In this document: piece after piece, positions 45,601-56,300 of the stretch | Layout of the letters: each line of letters begins with the position of its first letter | Numbering within the stretch: position 1 is the stretch's first letter | Assembly (NCBI RefSeq): GCF_033568475.1 | Contig: NC_133121.1 | Span: 82,480,589-82,544,588 of the forward strand | Length of the DNA: 64,000 nucleotides | From: Henckelia pumila | Taxonomy: Eukaryota > Streptophyta > Magnoliopsida > Lamiales > Gesneriaceae | Direction of reading: 5' to 3' | Translations under genes and position numbers: made by a program | Notes under the pieces: model-generated | What the model was told of the DNA's origin: nothing | The model's database searches: none | The model's input: the letters and a program-made list of their open reading frames with translations, nothing else

Positions 45601-46290
45601 AATTCAATAAATATTTGACAAAGTTCAAGGAGGTTATTAAAAAAACTGGTAGGAAATTAAACTCATTTTATTTAAAGCCTAGATATCATAAAAACGAATT
45701 TCAAATCACATTTAATGGAAAAGGTCTATTAGTATTCTACAATTATTTGACACAGCTCAAGGAGATTATTAAAGTTCTTTAAAATTTTCAAAACGAGGCT
45801 TCCCAGACAGTATGGGAATGTGATCGCATTTATTGTTCAAATATGTTATATATGTGTGGGTTCAATTTAAACAACTAGACACTACATATCCTATTCCATT
45901 AAAAATATCCATAATATTCTTTCTGGATAGTAACATTTTCAGATACAGGTAAACACCAGTTATTCAACAATCAGAGGAGCAGTAAACCATTCATTGCAGT
46001 AGTGAATCAAAAGAATGAAGCGACTGACAAAATCTACAATTCTAAATGGGAAACGTCCGAAGAGTAATCCTCAAATAGAAAGTGAGTTTTCTAGACAAGC
46101 ATTTACTTTGATTTGAAAATTTGAAAGTAAGTTGTGTACCTGTTTGTTTGTTATTTAATTTAACTCACTAATGACTATATTTGTGCTCCTTCAAAAATCC
46201 AGAAACTACATGGAAAACATTTAATCATTAGCTTATCAGTTTAAACAAAATCAGGTACTAAGAATAATATGCTTACTTTTTCTCAAATAC

Positions 46291-46870
46291 GACGATATCT
46301 GAATAGATCCAGTTCTCGGATAACCGGATATTGATAGATCTGATTCTCCACTAACCTAATATGGAAGAAAATGAAACGGATCTGTATTAGGTGCATATAA
46401 AGATGATAAAAGACACAAACATCAAAGAATGCGAGAAAAATTAAATAAATCGAAGACGATGATATCTCATTAATTAGATCCAGTTCTCGGACGACGGGAT
46501 CTAGATAGATCTGTGTCTCCCTAATACGGGAAAAATTTAAAATTATCTGTATTAAATTCTTATAAAGTTGATAAAATATACAAACATAAAAGAATGCGAG
46601 AAAAATTAATTAATTAAATATATCAAATATGATGATATCTCAATAGATCAATTTCTTAGATGTGAATAGATCTGAGTCTGCAGTACATTATGACGGGAAA
46701 AATTAAAATAGATATGTATAAGATGCTTATAAAGATGATGAAAGGTAGAAACATCAAATAAAACGGGAAAAATAAAATAAATCGAAGACGATGAAATCTC
46801 CTTAGATCCAGTTCTCGGACGACCGGATCTCCATAGATCTGATTCTCCAATGACCGAATCCACATATCCT
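46291..46870 (+). repeat. Four tandem ~165-bp units
   Basis: Units begin GACGATATCT, GACGATGATATCTC, GATGATATCTC and GACGATGAAATCTC at 46291, 46455, 46631 and 46787. Most carry AGATCCAGTTCTCGGA followed by ATAGATCTGA-like text. Confidence 0.85.
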
Positions 46871-47034
46871 TTCCCGAAAAAACCACTGTAATATCAATAG
46901 GCTGCATGTATGTATGAGAAGACGATGGTTTTCGCACTTGAAATAAGGGGAAAAAATGTGTGTGTAGATTTTTGAGTGCAAGTGTTGGAAGAAATCAATG
47001 AGAATGGAGACGTTGGAGGCGTGTAGGTTTTAGG

Positions 47035-47038
<4 letters not shown>

Positions 47039-47092
<54 letters not shown>
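47039..47092. repeat. (TA)n microsatellite
   Basis: About 54 bp of uninterrupted TA. Confidence 0.95.
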
Positions 47093-47096
<4 letters not shown>

Positions 47097-47365
47097 TGTA
47101 GGTATGAGTTAGTTTCTATTTGGGCTTCATTTATTTGGGCTTCATTTAAGTTGTAATAGCATCGACTATAATTCGGCCTTCCAATCCAAGTGTAATTTTG
47201 ATTGCAGGCTGATACCCAACATTTGTTGAGACTATAAAATAGTTATACATTTTGGTCCAAAATTAAACATAAATAATGTATTTTTTCAAAATAATCTTCT
47301 ACAAATACTTATAATCAAATTTGATATTAGTTAAAATTAATATTTAAAAAATTAGACTTAAGTTC

Positions 47366-47368
<3 letters not shown>

Positions 47369-47411
<43 letters not shown>
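47369..47411. repeat. (TA)n microsatellite
   Basis: About 43 bp of uninterrupted AT. Confidence 0.95.
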
Positions 47412-47414
<3 letters not shown>

Positions 47415-47700
47415 TTAGACCATTTTTACACTAACACGGTTATATGATAAATTGAGCTCACATTTTAACACAATTATCAAGCAACATATATTTTATTAGA
47501 TAATTATTTTATTAATGCACGTACTTATGTTTTAATTTATTGTATTTGTTTTTAAATTAAGATTTTAATTTTTTAATTATATTAATAATATAACTTTTAT
47601 ATTAGATTTTTCAGTTTGAATTAATAGTGATATTTGTTATATCTTATCCATAAATACAAATTTATAGCTAAAAAGTAAAAATATATAAATAAATACATTA

Positions 47701-48942
47701 ATTGGCAATTCTCGCTTTGCAATTCCGTTTAATCCTAACGAAGAATCCACGTGCAATATCAAACAAGGGAGTCCTTTGGCGGAACTCATTGTGAAATCCA
47801 AACTTATTATATGGGATGAGGCTCCAATGATGCACAAGTTTTATTTCGAATCACTGGACAGAAGCATGCGTGACATACTGAGGTTTTCAAATCCTTTAAG
47901 CTTTCAACTCCCTTTTGGAGGCAAACCAATTGTATTTGGTGGTGATTTTCGACAGATTTTGCCAGTTATTCCGAAGGGTAGCAGACAGGATATTGTTCAT
48001 GCCACTATTAATTCGTCATATTTGTGGAGACATTGCACAGTATTGAGATTGACTAAGAATATGCGACTTCGGAATTTGGCTTCTGATGAAGATGGTGATG
48101 AAATTAAGAGATTTTCTGATTGGATTTCGAATATAGGAGACGAAAAAATTGAAGAAACAAATGACGGCTATGCGGAGATTGATATTCCAAATGAAATGTT
48201 GCTTAAAGACATCGATGATCCTATTGCAACAATCGTCAAGAATACATATCCGTTGTTTGGTAGTACAGTTTGTGATACAACATACTTCCAGCAGAGAGCT
48301 ATATTAGCACCAACTCTGGATGTTGTTCAGTCCATAAATGAATACATGATATCAATGAACAATTCGGAGGGAAGGGTGTATTTAAGTTCTGATTCGGCAT
48401 GTCATTCGGACAGAAATGTTGATTTATTGAATGACGTTCATACTCCCGAATTCTTAAATGGAATTAGATGCTCTGGAGTTCCAAATCACGAACTAAATTT
48501 GAAGGTTGGAACTCCTGTTATGTTGCTGCGAAACATAGATCATTCTCTTGGATTATGCAATGGTACTAGATTGGTTATCACGAGGCTTGGAAACCATGTT
48601 TTGGAAGGAAAAATTCTTACAGGAAATAATGCAGGTCATAAAGTTCTTATTCCAAGAATGTCATTGACCCCTTCTAATCCAAGACTTCCTTTCAAGTTTC
48701 AACGAAGACAATTTCCCCTAATTGTTTCGTATGCAATGACAATTAACAAAAGTCAGGGACAATCATTATCACATGTTGGACTTTTTCTGAAGAAGCCTGT
48801 TTTCAGTCATGGCCAGTTGTACGTCGCTGTATCCAGGGTTACAAATCTGAAGGGCATCAAAATTTTAATATGCAATGTAGACGGTAGCCAAAAAAACTCA
48901 ACGACAAATGTTGTATTTAAAGAAGTTTTTCATAATTTGTAA
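47701..48942 (+). pseudogene. Helitron Pif1-like helicase, C-terminal portion
   Basis: Open for about 413 codons to a stop at 48940-48942, beginning inside the domain (SRFAIPFNPNE), with no ATG at the start. Helicase motif II is present as IIWDEAPMM (about 47805), the next motif as FGGDFRQILPVI (about 47940), then TKNMRLR. Further motifs are GTPVMLLRNID and LCNGTRLVI, and the final motifs are TINKSQGQSL and LYVAVSRVTNLKGI. The Walker A loop and the whole Rep/HUH region upstream are absent. This is the helicase that unwinds DNA in rolling-circle transposition, here 5'-truncated and probably dead. Remaining codons show no stop. Confidence 0.9.
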
Positions 48943-49055
48943 TATTTTTTGGCACATTAATATCTTCACTATGAAATTTATGGTTTACTTATTACTGCAC
49001 AACAAAAAAAAAATTATATTATCTAATTTTTTTATTTATTGTATATGAATAACAC

Positions 49056-49083
49056 TCCATGCATCGCACGGGTGAAATACTAA
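49056..49083 (+). other. Helitron 3' terminal hairpin and CTAA end
   Basis: Seven-base arms (49056-49062 and 49066-49072) with a 3-nt loop ATC and one internal mismatch, followed after 7 nt by CTAA at 49080-49083. The last base differs from the usual CTAG. The next base is T. Confidence 0.75.
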
Positions 49084-49458
49084 TGTATCATAAAAAAAAG
49101 AAAGTCTTCTCATACACACACTATATGGAGCAATTAATTTTTTTTTTAAAATCACGTTGAATCAATTAATTAATTAAGCATTAAGTAAATGTCCAAACTC
49201 CCATCTCCAATAGAACGCGTACAAGACGCTTTTAAAATTGTACCATGTCCTGGAAGAAATAAAACCTTCCTGGAACCATACAGAAATTGAAAACCACCCT
49301 TTGAGCTCGTCCTGGCGAGTTGCAAAACGAAACATACACTACGCGTTGAAAATTTCGTTCAAAACCTGGAAATGGGGAACCCCCCAAACCCCTAATTGTT
49401 CCGAATTCGATTAGATCTGACGTGCTTTTCGAATTGTTTTCTTCGCATATCGTAGATT
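49084..49458 (+). promoter_or_regulatory. Short region between Helitron end and callose synthase start
   Basis: 375 bp with no gene. It should contain the 5' UTR and core promoter of the callose synthase gene. No clear TATA box was identified. Any more distal promoter must be inside or beyond the Helitron. Confidence 0.55.
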
Positions 49459-52400
49459 ATGGCTAGGGTTTCTGATAACTGGAACAGATTGGTGACTGCT
49501 GCGCTGCGGAGGGAGCAGCTGCGGACTACCGGGCGTGGCCACGGGCGGACCTCCAGTGGAATTGCAGGCTCTGTTCCTGATTCGCTTCAGCGGACAACTA
49601 ATATTGATGCAATTCTGCAAGCGGCTGATGAGATTCAATCTCAGGATCCTAATGTTGCAAGAATTCGTAAGTTAAAATGTAGTTAGGAGCTATTAACTGC
49701 TAGTTGCTTAATATACTTATTGTTTCGACTCAGGTGCTAGCATACGTGATAAATTTGTTTGACCAGCTGATATGTTGTTTTTATTCGCATTTAGACCTGG
49801 TGCTATTCCAAGTAATGACACTTGTTTTTGAGATTAGTAGGCGCTCGAACTGTCTATCGGTCTATGCGAAAAACAGCCACTGTTTCCAAATTTTTAGTTG
49901 GACCTGTTGCTTTGTAACATTCAAGTGTTCGAATTAGGTTCCAACATCGAGTTGCCCCAATCATACTTTGGTCTTGAGCCTTAGCTTGAGCTCAACTTTA
50001 TCGAAATCTGTCCTAACCAAGTAAATCAAAACCTCGTGTCAAAATTTTCATCGTGAAAAATATCATCACAATAAATTATCAATTGAACATAACGTACGTA
50101 TATGCAGTTTAGCGAAAGTTCAGGAAGGAACTGAATAAATCTAGTGCATTGTTGATTGGTATGGATGTAGATGGTGTCTACATAAATAGTCGCTAATTGG
50201 AGCATGACGTGGGTTGGCAGCCATGGCCTGCATTCTTGATAGCAGATTAAAGAAAAAAATGTGGTTCCACTAAATTTGATGAGAGAGTAGCAGTGTTACA
50301 ATTGCTAAGTTTGAGTGCATAGACTATAGGTGGATTAATTGGAGTGCGTTCCAAATGATGATGGCAGACAGGGGAGATCGTAGCAGCCAGATGGAGGAGA
50401 AAAAAATCGAGAAGATTATGGTTTATGTTTGAAAGCTGAAAATTAAGATTATTCTCTTTATTTGATCTTCTCAATATTGTGAAATGTTTCCACATAGGTG
50501 GAATGACTAAATCCGTAAACATTACGTCACTAAAATCTACTATTTCGTTCCATTATATTAACTTGAGTGGGCCATTAAATAAACGATAATATTTTGTGAA
50601 TCTTGTGCCAGAAATTATGTCCGTGGGAACTTGAATTATACTCAAGCGGGGCTCCAAGCAATTCTTGAACCATTTTTGTTTGCCCATATGAGTTATACAT
50701 GAAATTTAGTCACTCCAGTTTCATTTATTATTATTTCAACTAGAGGTGACCTTGATAAGAGACAGTGGAAGTAAGAAATTCTTATAAAAATTATTGAAAC
50801 AATATTCTTGTCATGGTTATTGAGACAATGTGAACATGTATGTTTTATATTTTATTTTAGGATATACATATGTGAATAAAATCTTTCATGATAATTGATA
50901 TCCGATATGCTTGCTGCAAATTTTCAATCAATGATAGAATAGAGATTCATTTGCATGAGCAAATGTGAAGGAATATGATGTTGTGGTTTATATTGGATTC
51001 TCAATTCTCACATTGGGGATGTTGGATATTTGAGAAGCAAAATAAAAGAATTACAAGAGAAACACAATTTGAGAATGTAAAAAAGATTATTTTAAGTTTG
51101 ATGATTTCAGTTTCTGCCTTATCAGCGCTATAGCTTGAATAATTCAACGAGTATCTTCAAATGAACCAATCACTCCTCCCAACCAACCCTCACCCGTGCT
51201 CCATTAACCACCACTTGAGCGTATGATCATCGTTCATAGATATTGTATGCTGCAATCTTAACAGAATCAACAACAATACGGATAACCGAGGGGCCACATT
51301 TCGATTGAATCTGCATGAAGCTATTGATAAATCCACCTTCAGGTCCTACCACTTTGATTTTGGTTGCTGACAAGTCCTTGAGCAAAATAGTGTCTTGGCT
51401 TATATCCAACAGTCCTCCACATTCCTCCTTAGTGCTCTTGAACAAATCTGTTGACCACAAATTCCACGGGAGTCCAAAAATCCTCACCCAACCATTACAA
51501 CACTCATACACTACCTCATCCCTGTTGATCTCTTGCCTCTATCTCCCAAAGGATAGAGTAACCCTCTTTTCAACGAAACATCTTAAATAAAAAGAAGCAT
51601 CCTCTTCGTTGTTCGGCCACCATACTGCTTCATTAGCTTGGAATGGAAAAATATCAATCCGCCTCTTAATTGCCTTACCATGAACAACACGAACCAATTC
51701 CCAAGAGATATTAACCCTCTCGTTTGTGATAATAATTGCTGCCTTCCAATCTTTTACCTGACAATTACGAATGTTATCCTTAGCTTCTGAGTTCCCTGAG
51801 CCTGGATTACTCGTGGAGATTAACATTCTAAATTGGCTGCTCAAACCACTTCCGATCTGCTACTGGATATGCCCCTACTCCACTCCTCCTGCGTAAAAAC
51901 TCGGATAAATGATTTGCTAAGCATTTCCACTTGGTACGATAATGCGCTGCCTGTTACCCAACTGTAAGAGTTTAGTCACTTCCAGAAAACTGCCTCGACC
52001 ATTGACAAACTTTTGCCTCGAAATTACTGCATTCTTGCTCCTGAAGCGATTAAAATCCGAGCACGATTAGGGATAGTTAACGTGTTCCTAGATTTTCGAC
52101 CATAACCAGTGGGCACTGTCAAAATCTACTTCTAGCTGGTAACTTGCGTAACTAGTTCTTTCGTCAAGCAGATTGAGTCCCCCCTCCTACCCATCCTAAT
52201 TAGAAACAATTTCTGTTTGATCTTAACTTCTTCCACCAACCGAGAAAGAGTACAATCATAATACACCCTCCTAGACTAACTGGCTGCCTCCCTGCATGAC
52301 TTTTGCATGAGATTCTCAACCTGGACGCACCTTGACCTGGACCAATACTGAATAATTCACAAGTGACTTGGGAACGAGAGGTGCGTTTAAGGCTGGAGTC

Positions 52401-53325
52401 AGTGGCCTCGGATCAGCGGTTCGAAGGCTAGGTTCGAAGCTTGGGCTTTTTTGGACTAGGGTTCAGCTAGGTAGGGTACGGCGAAGCTAGGGTTCAGGGT
52501 TTGGGTTCAGCGGGCTACGGTTAAAGGTTTGAGTTCGGCCACTCAAAGGACTAAGATTCAGCGACTCGAAAAGGGGGTTCAAGGCTTGGGATCAAGGACT
52601 AGGGTTCAGCGGTTTGAAGGGTACCATGGTTTAGTGGGCTAATGTTCAGCGGTTTGATGGGCTAGGGTTCAGCGGATCGAAGTGCTAGGGTTCAGCGGTT
52701 TGATGGGCTAGGTTTCAGCGGTTCGAAACTCCTTGATTCAAACATAAATCATAGAAAAATCACCTTTTTGTTTAACTGTTTCTAGGTAGTCCTGCAGAAT
52801 TTTTGCTGCAAAATATTATTGATTCAGACATTCAGTTATTAAAATTGTGAAATGCTCTTTGCCTTTGAGTTCTTCATTTGCTGTCAATCTCTCATGCTTG
52901 ATGTCCTGACTGCCTTTGCTTGATGGACCATTCTAAAATAGTTTCAGATATCCTTTTATGAATGCAGTGAAGGCCTCTACGTGGATTAGGAATCATAAAG
53001 AGTTTGCTATGTTCTCGATTCTAGATTTAGTTAGAGACTGAAGTGTTATATTTTGTTGATATATTTAGTGGGCACTGAGGGTTTCGTATGCGGATATCTT
53101 ATACGCTTTTTGTAATTATCACATGATCTTTTTTAAAAATATGTATATATATACAGAGAACTTTTCAGCTGCCCAACAATATTACCCCACCTCGTCCCCG
53201 ACCACTAAAACCTGGTACCGGGTTTTAGTTGTTTTTTTATTTTTCGCATAACTAAAACACGGTACCCGGTTTTAGTGGTCGAGGACGAGTTGGGCATCAT
53301 TGGTTGGACGGCTGAAAATTTCTAT

Positions 53326-53356
<31 letters not shown>

Positions 53357-56300
53357 ATATAATTAATATAATATGATCTCGTTTCTTATAAAAAAAGAAA
53401 ATGATTTCTTTGTTGCTATATCTTTCTTTCCATTCTGTGTGTGTGTTTTATTTATTTCTTTATATTTTAAGTCAGGTATCTGCTTCAACAATCTAATGTT
53501 TATTTAATCGTGCCTTGACTTTTTGTGGTGAAGTATGTGAGCAGGCATACAATATGGCTCAGAATTTGGACCCTGGCAGTGAAGGTAGGGGTGTTCTTCA
53601 GTTCAAGACCGGTTTAATGTCTGTTATTAAGGTACAATAGCATACTCGTCTAACTTTTGTGTCTTTGATAACCTTGGGCGCAATTTTTGAGTATAAGAAA
53701 TCATGCAATAGAAGTATATTGTATTTATTTTATGCTATACACATCTTATTTGATCTGAAACAGTACTATAATTTATTTTGATAGTTGCATGCGATCATTA
53801 GGACTTGAGTTTCATGTTGTACTAGGTACCCTTCTTTGAGAAGTAAAGTTTTAACTTGTTCTTCACCATTGGCTGCAGCAAAAGCTTGCCAAAAAGGATG
53901 GTGCTCGAATAGATCGTAATGGTGATGTTGAACGGTTGTGGGATTTTTATCAGCAGTATAAGAGACGTCACAGAGTGGATGACATCCAGAATGAGGAAAA
54001 AAGATGGCGCGAATCTGGAAATTTTAGTGCTAACATCGGAGAGTGCGTTTATTTGCTAATTTGTTTATTTCATTATTGCTTGTTTTTTCCTTGGCCATGC
54101 CTTTGCTGTTCACATGCGATTAATAAAATTCCAGAAGTTACCTTGGACGAATGTGGATTCTATTTCCAATTTCTCTTTTCCGCTCTAGAAAATAAAGTCA
54201 AATATTGTATAATCGCAGCCTCCTTTCCATTTTTAGTAGGAACTCATTTTCGCCTATTCTCATATCTCCCATATATTTATTATTTTCACTTTTAACTATC
54301 ACCACTTCCCAAATATTTTCAAATTTCAAATGCCCACATTGAAAAATATTTATCTATGGTGTGATATCATTAATTCAGTATATCTCTGGATGAGATAATA
54401 TTTTACAGTAAAAGATGTCTTCTTTAGAAGCAAAAGCAAACACATACTATATTATCGAAAAAATTTTTAAAAAACATTTTCAAAAAGTATTTTCCAGACT
54501 AATAATAGACACATGGCGTTGCGTTTATGGTTTATTCATAACTAGTAATGTATTCGTATAGTCCAATGAAATAACTTGGTTTGTGTTTGTAGCATTTGTC
54601 CCCTTGAAAAGGTGAAATTTTCTAGATACCATCACGTGCGCTCTCTGAATTCTTTGTTTTTCTTTATGTTTCTTCTCTTGAATTTCCTCTTGCAATGCCA
54701 ATATGCTGGCCTTTTGATTTGGTGAAACTATATATTTATAAATATTCTTGCCCACTTGATTAAAGGTGAGATTTGGCTTCTTTCATGCTTTTCTTATCTT
54801 GATTTTCGCTCAGTTACTTCACCGGACATTTGCAATGCAGCCACCAAAATTTTTGAAGATTCCTGGCAATGTTTAGAATTTTCTGTTTTTTTTCTGTGTT
54901 TAGCCATATTGATTATAGCAATTCTATTTCAACATACAATTTTTTAATCATAGTTTTGCAAGGGTAGACACCATCCATTTACCTCCTTTCTGATACTTGA
55001 TATTTATCAGAATATGGAGCCTTTGCAAAGTGTCCTTACAGCTTTTCTGGTTTCCCTACCTGTTGTAGCTTGGAACCTAGATTCTCGGAAATGAAAAGAG
55101 TGTTTGCTACTCTGAGGGCTTTGGTTGAGGTGATGGAGTCACTTAGCAAAGATGTGCCTGCAGGTGGAGTGGGAAGGCTGATCACGGATGAGGTATTCCC
55201 TAGCCTTCTTCCCCAGTTTCTTAAACTTCATCTTGGTACATATTCCTGACTGCTTTGCTTCTTTAATTAGTTTGCGCCATTGATTTATTTTCTTTTTGAA
55301 AAGCACTCATTCATAGACATTTTATTCTATCTAAACTTGCTTTCTCATGGTTATTGTTCCAGTTGAGAAGGATAAAAAACTCAGATGCAAGTATGTCAGC
55401 AGAACTCATCCCATACAATATTGTTCCTCTGGAAGCACAATCTCTAACCAATGCTATTGGATACTTTCCGGAGGTAAGTTACTACTCCGATTATATAAAT
55501 AGATACACCTGCCACTTACCCGATTTTATCGCATTTCTAGATGCAAAGTCAAAAGTGCTATTTGAAATTTGTAGAATGATTTTGCGCTCCTTTTGTTTTG
55601 TAACTGATATCAGAAGCTAAGACCTTGTGTCTCTGCGAAATAAATACTTCTTGATTACTAGCAATCTTACTTTTTTGTGTTTTAAATTTTGCTTTCATGG
55701 AATTCTCTAACATTTAAGATGTATTCTCGATTTGTTCAGTTTTGGTTTTGCTGACAATTTGTGCAGGTCAGGGCTGCCATGTCAGCAATCAGATATTCTG
55801 ACCAGTTTCCTCGACTTCCAGCTGATTTTAAAATTTCTGGACAGCGAGATTTGGACATGTTTGACCTGTTGGAATATGTGTTCGGTTTTCAGGTTTTGTC
55901 TCTCTTTTCAGTCCCTTTGTCTCTCGGGGAGTAGAGCGTATATGAAATTGAAACCTTGCAATTTTTGAATGATACAAGTTAAAGTTTGGCAAATCAATTT
56001 TGGGAAAACTACCAACAATTGCACTCTACAGAATTTCATGTTAAAAAAAACATGAAATAAAAAGTTTTATTAAAAAACCTATTTACTCACTTTTTATGCC
56101 AAGAAGCCCATTCATTCAAAAATCTAATATTATCTCTTCACTAACATTTAATATATTACTTAAAATTGAGTACTGTCTATAATATAATACAATTTTTTAT
56201 TTTTGTTTTAGTAGATAAAGTTTATGGGACGACTATATTTAAATACGTATAAAGTATGTATCTGTAGAAAATTTATTTGTTAGAAATTTAAAATATGCCT

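Larger units (their letters stand above)
44541..47700 (+). other. Helitron interior spacer, very AT-rich and repetitive
   Basis: No convincing gene. It holds a duplicated block of about 370-500 bp (44786-45600), a related smaller duplication (about 45600-45790), four ~165-bp tandem units (46291-46870), and two TA microsatellites (47039-47092, 47369-47411). A possible orphan exon lies at 46015-46081: ATG, 22 codons, and a GTGAGT donor at 46082. Its downstream partner was not found. Confidence 0.65.
41548..49083 (+). mobile_element. Helitron with RPA70-like gene and truncated helicase
   Basis: The 5' end TCTATATATATATAAAAA at 41548 follows an A. The 3' end has a hairpin (49056-49072; CCATGC ATC GCACGG, one mismatch in a 7-bp stem), then 7 nt, then CTAA at 49080-49083 followed by T. 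Plant Helitrons begin TC, end in a hairpin plus CTRR (usually CTAG), and insert between A and T, so both ends fit. The cargo also fits: an RPA70-like gene and a Pif1-type helicase. No Rep/HUH nuclease region was found and the helicase lacks its N-terminal half, so it is not autonomous. Confidence 0.8.
49667..53533 (+). other. Callose synthase intron 1 (3.9 kb)
   Basis: Phase-1 intron, GTAAGT donor and AAG acceptor. The left half is AT-rich with no gene. It then holds a LINE ORF1-like relic (51227-51844), a minisatellite-like stretch (52380-52740) and MITE copy 2 (53157-53325). Confidence 0.85.

Noticed and set aside
47369..47411. TA microsatellites as MITE empty sites
   Set aside because: Plausible given the MITE target preference, but nothing in the sequence shows an insertion or excision there.
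53936..54295. 119-codon open frame read through callose synthase exon 3
   Set aside because: Runs past the exon 3 donor at 54043 into intron sequence.
54525..54755. Minus-strand 76-codon frame with Gln/Lys-rich sequence in callose synthase intron 3
   Set aside because: No family resemblance, wholly intronic and antisense.
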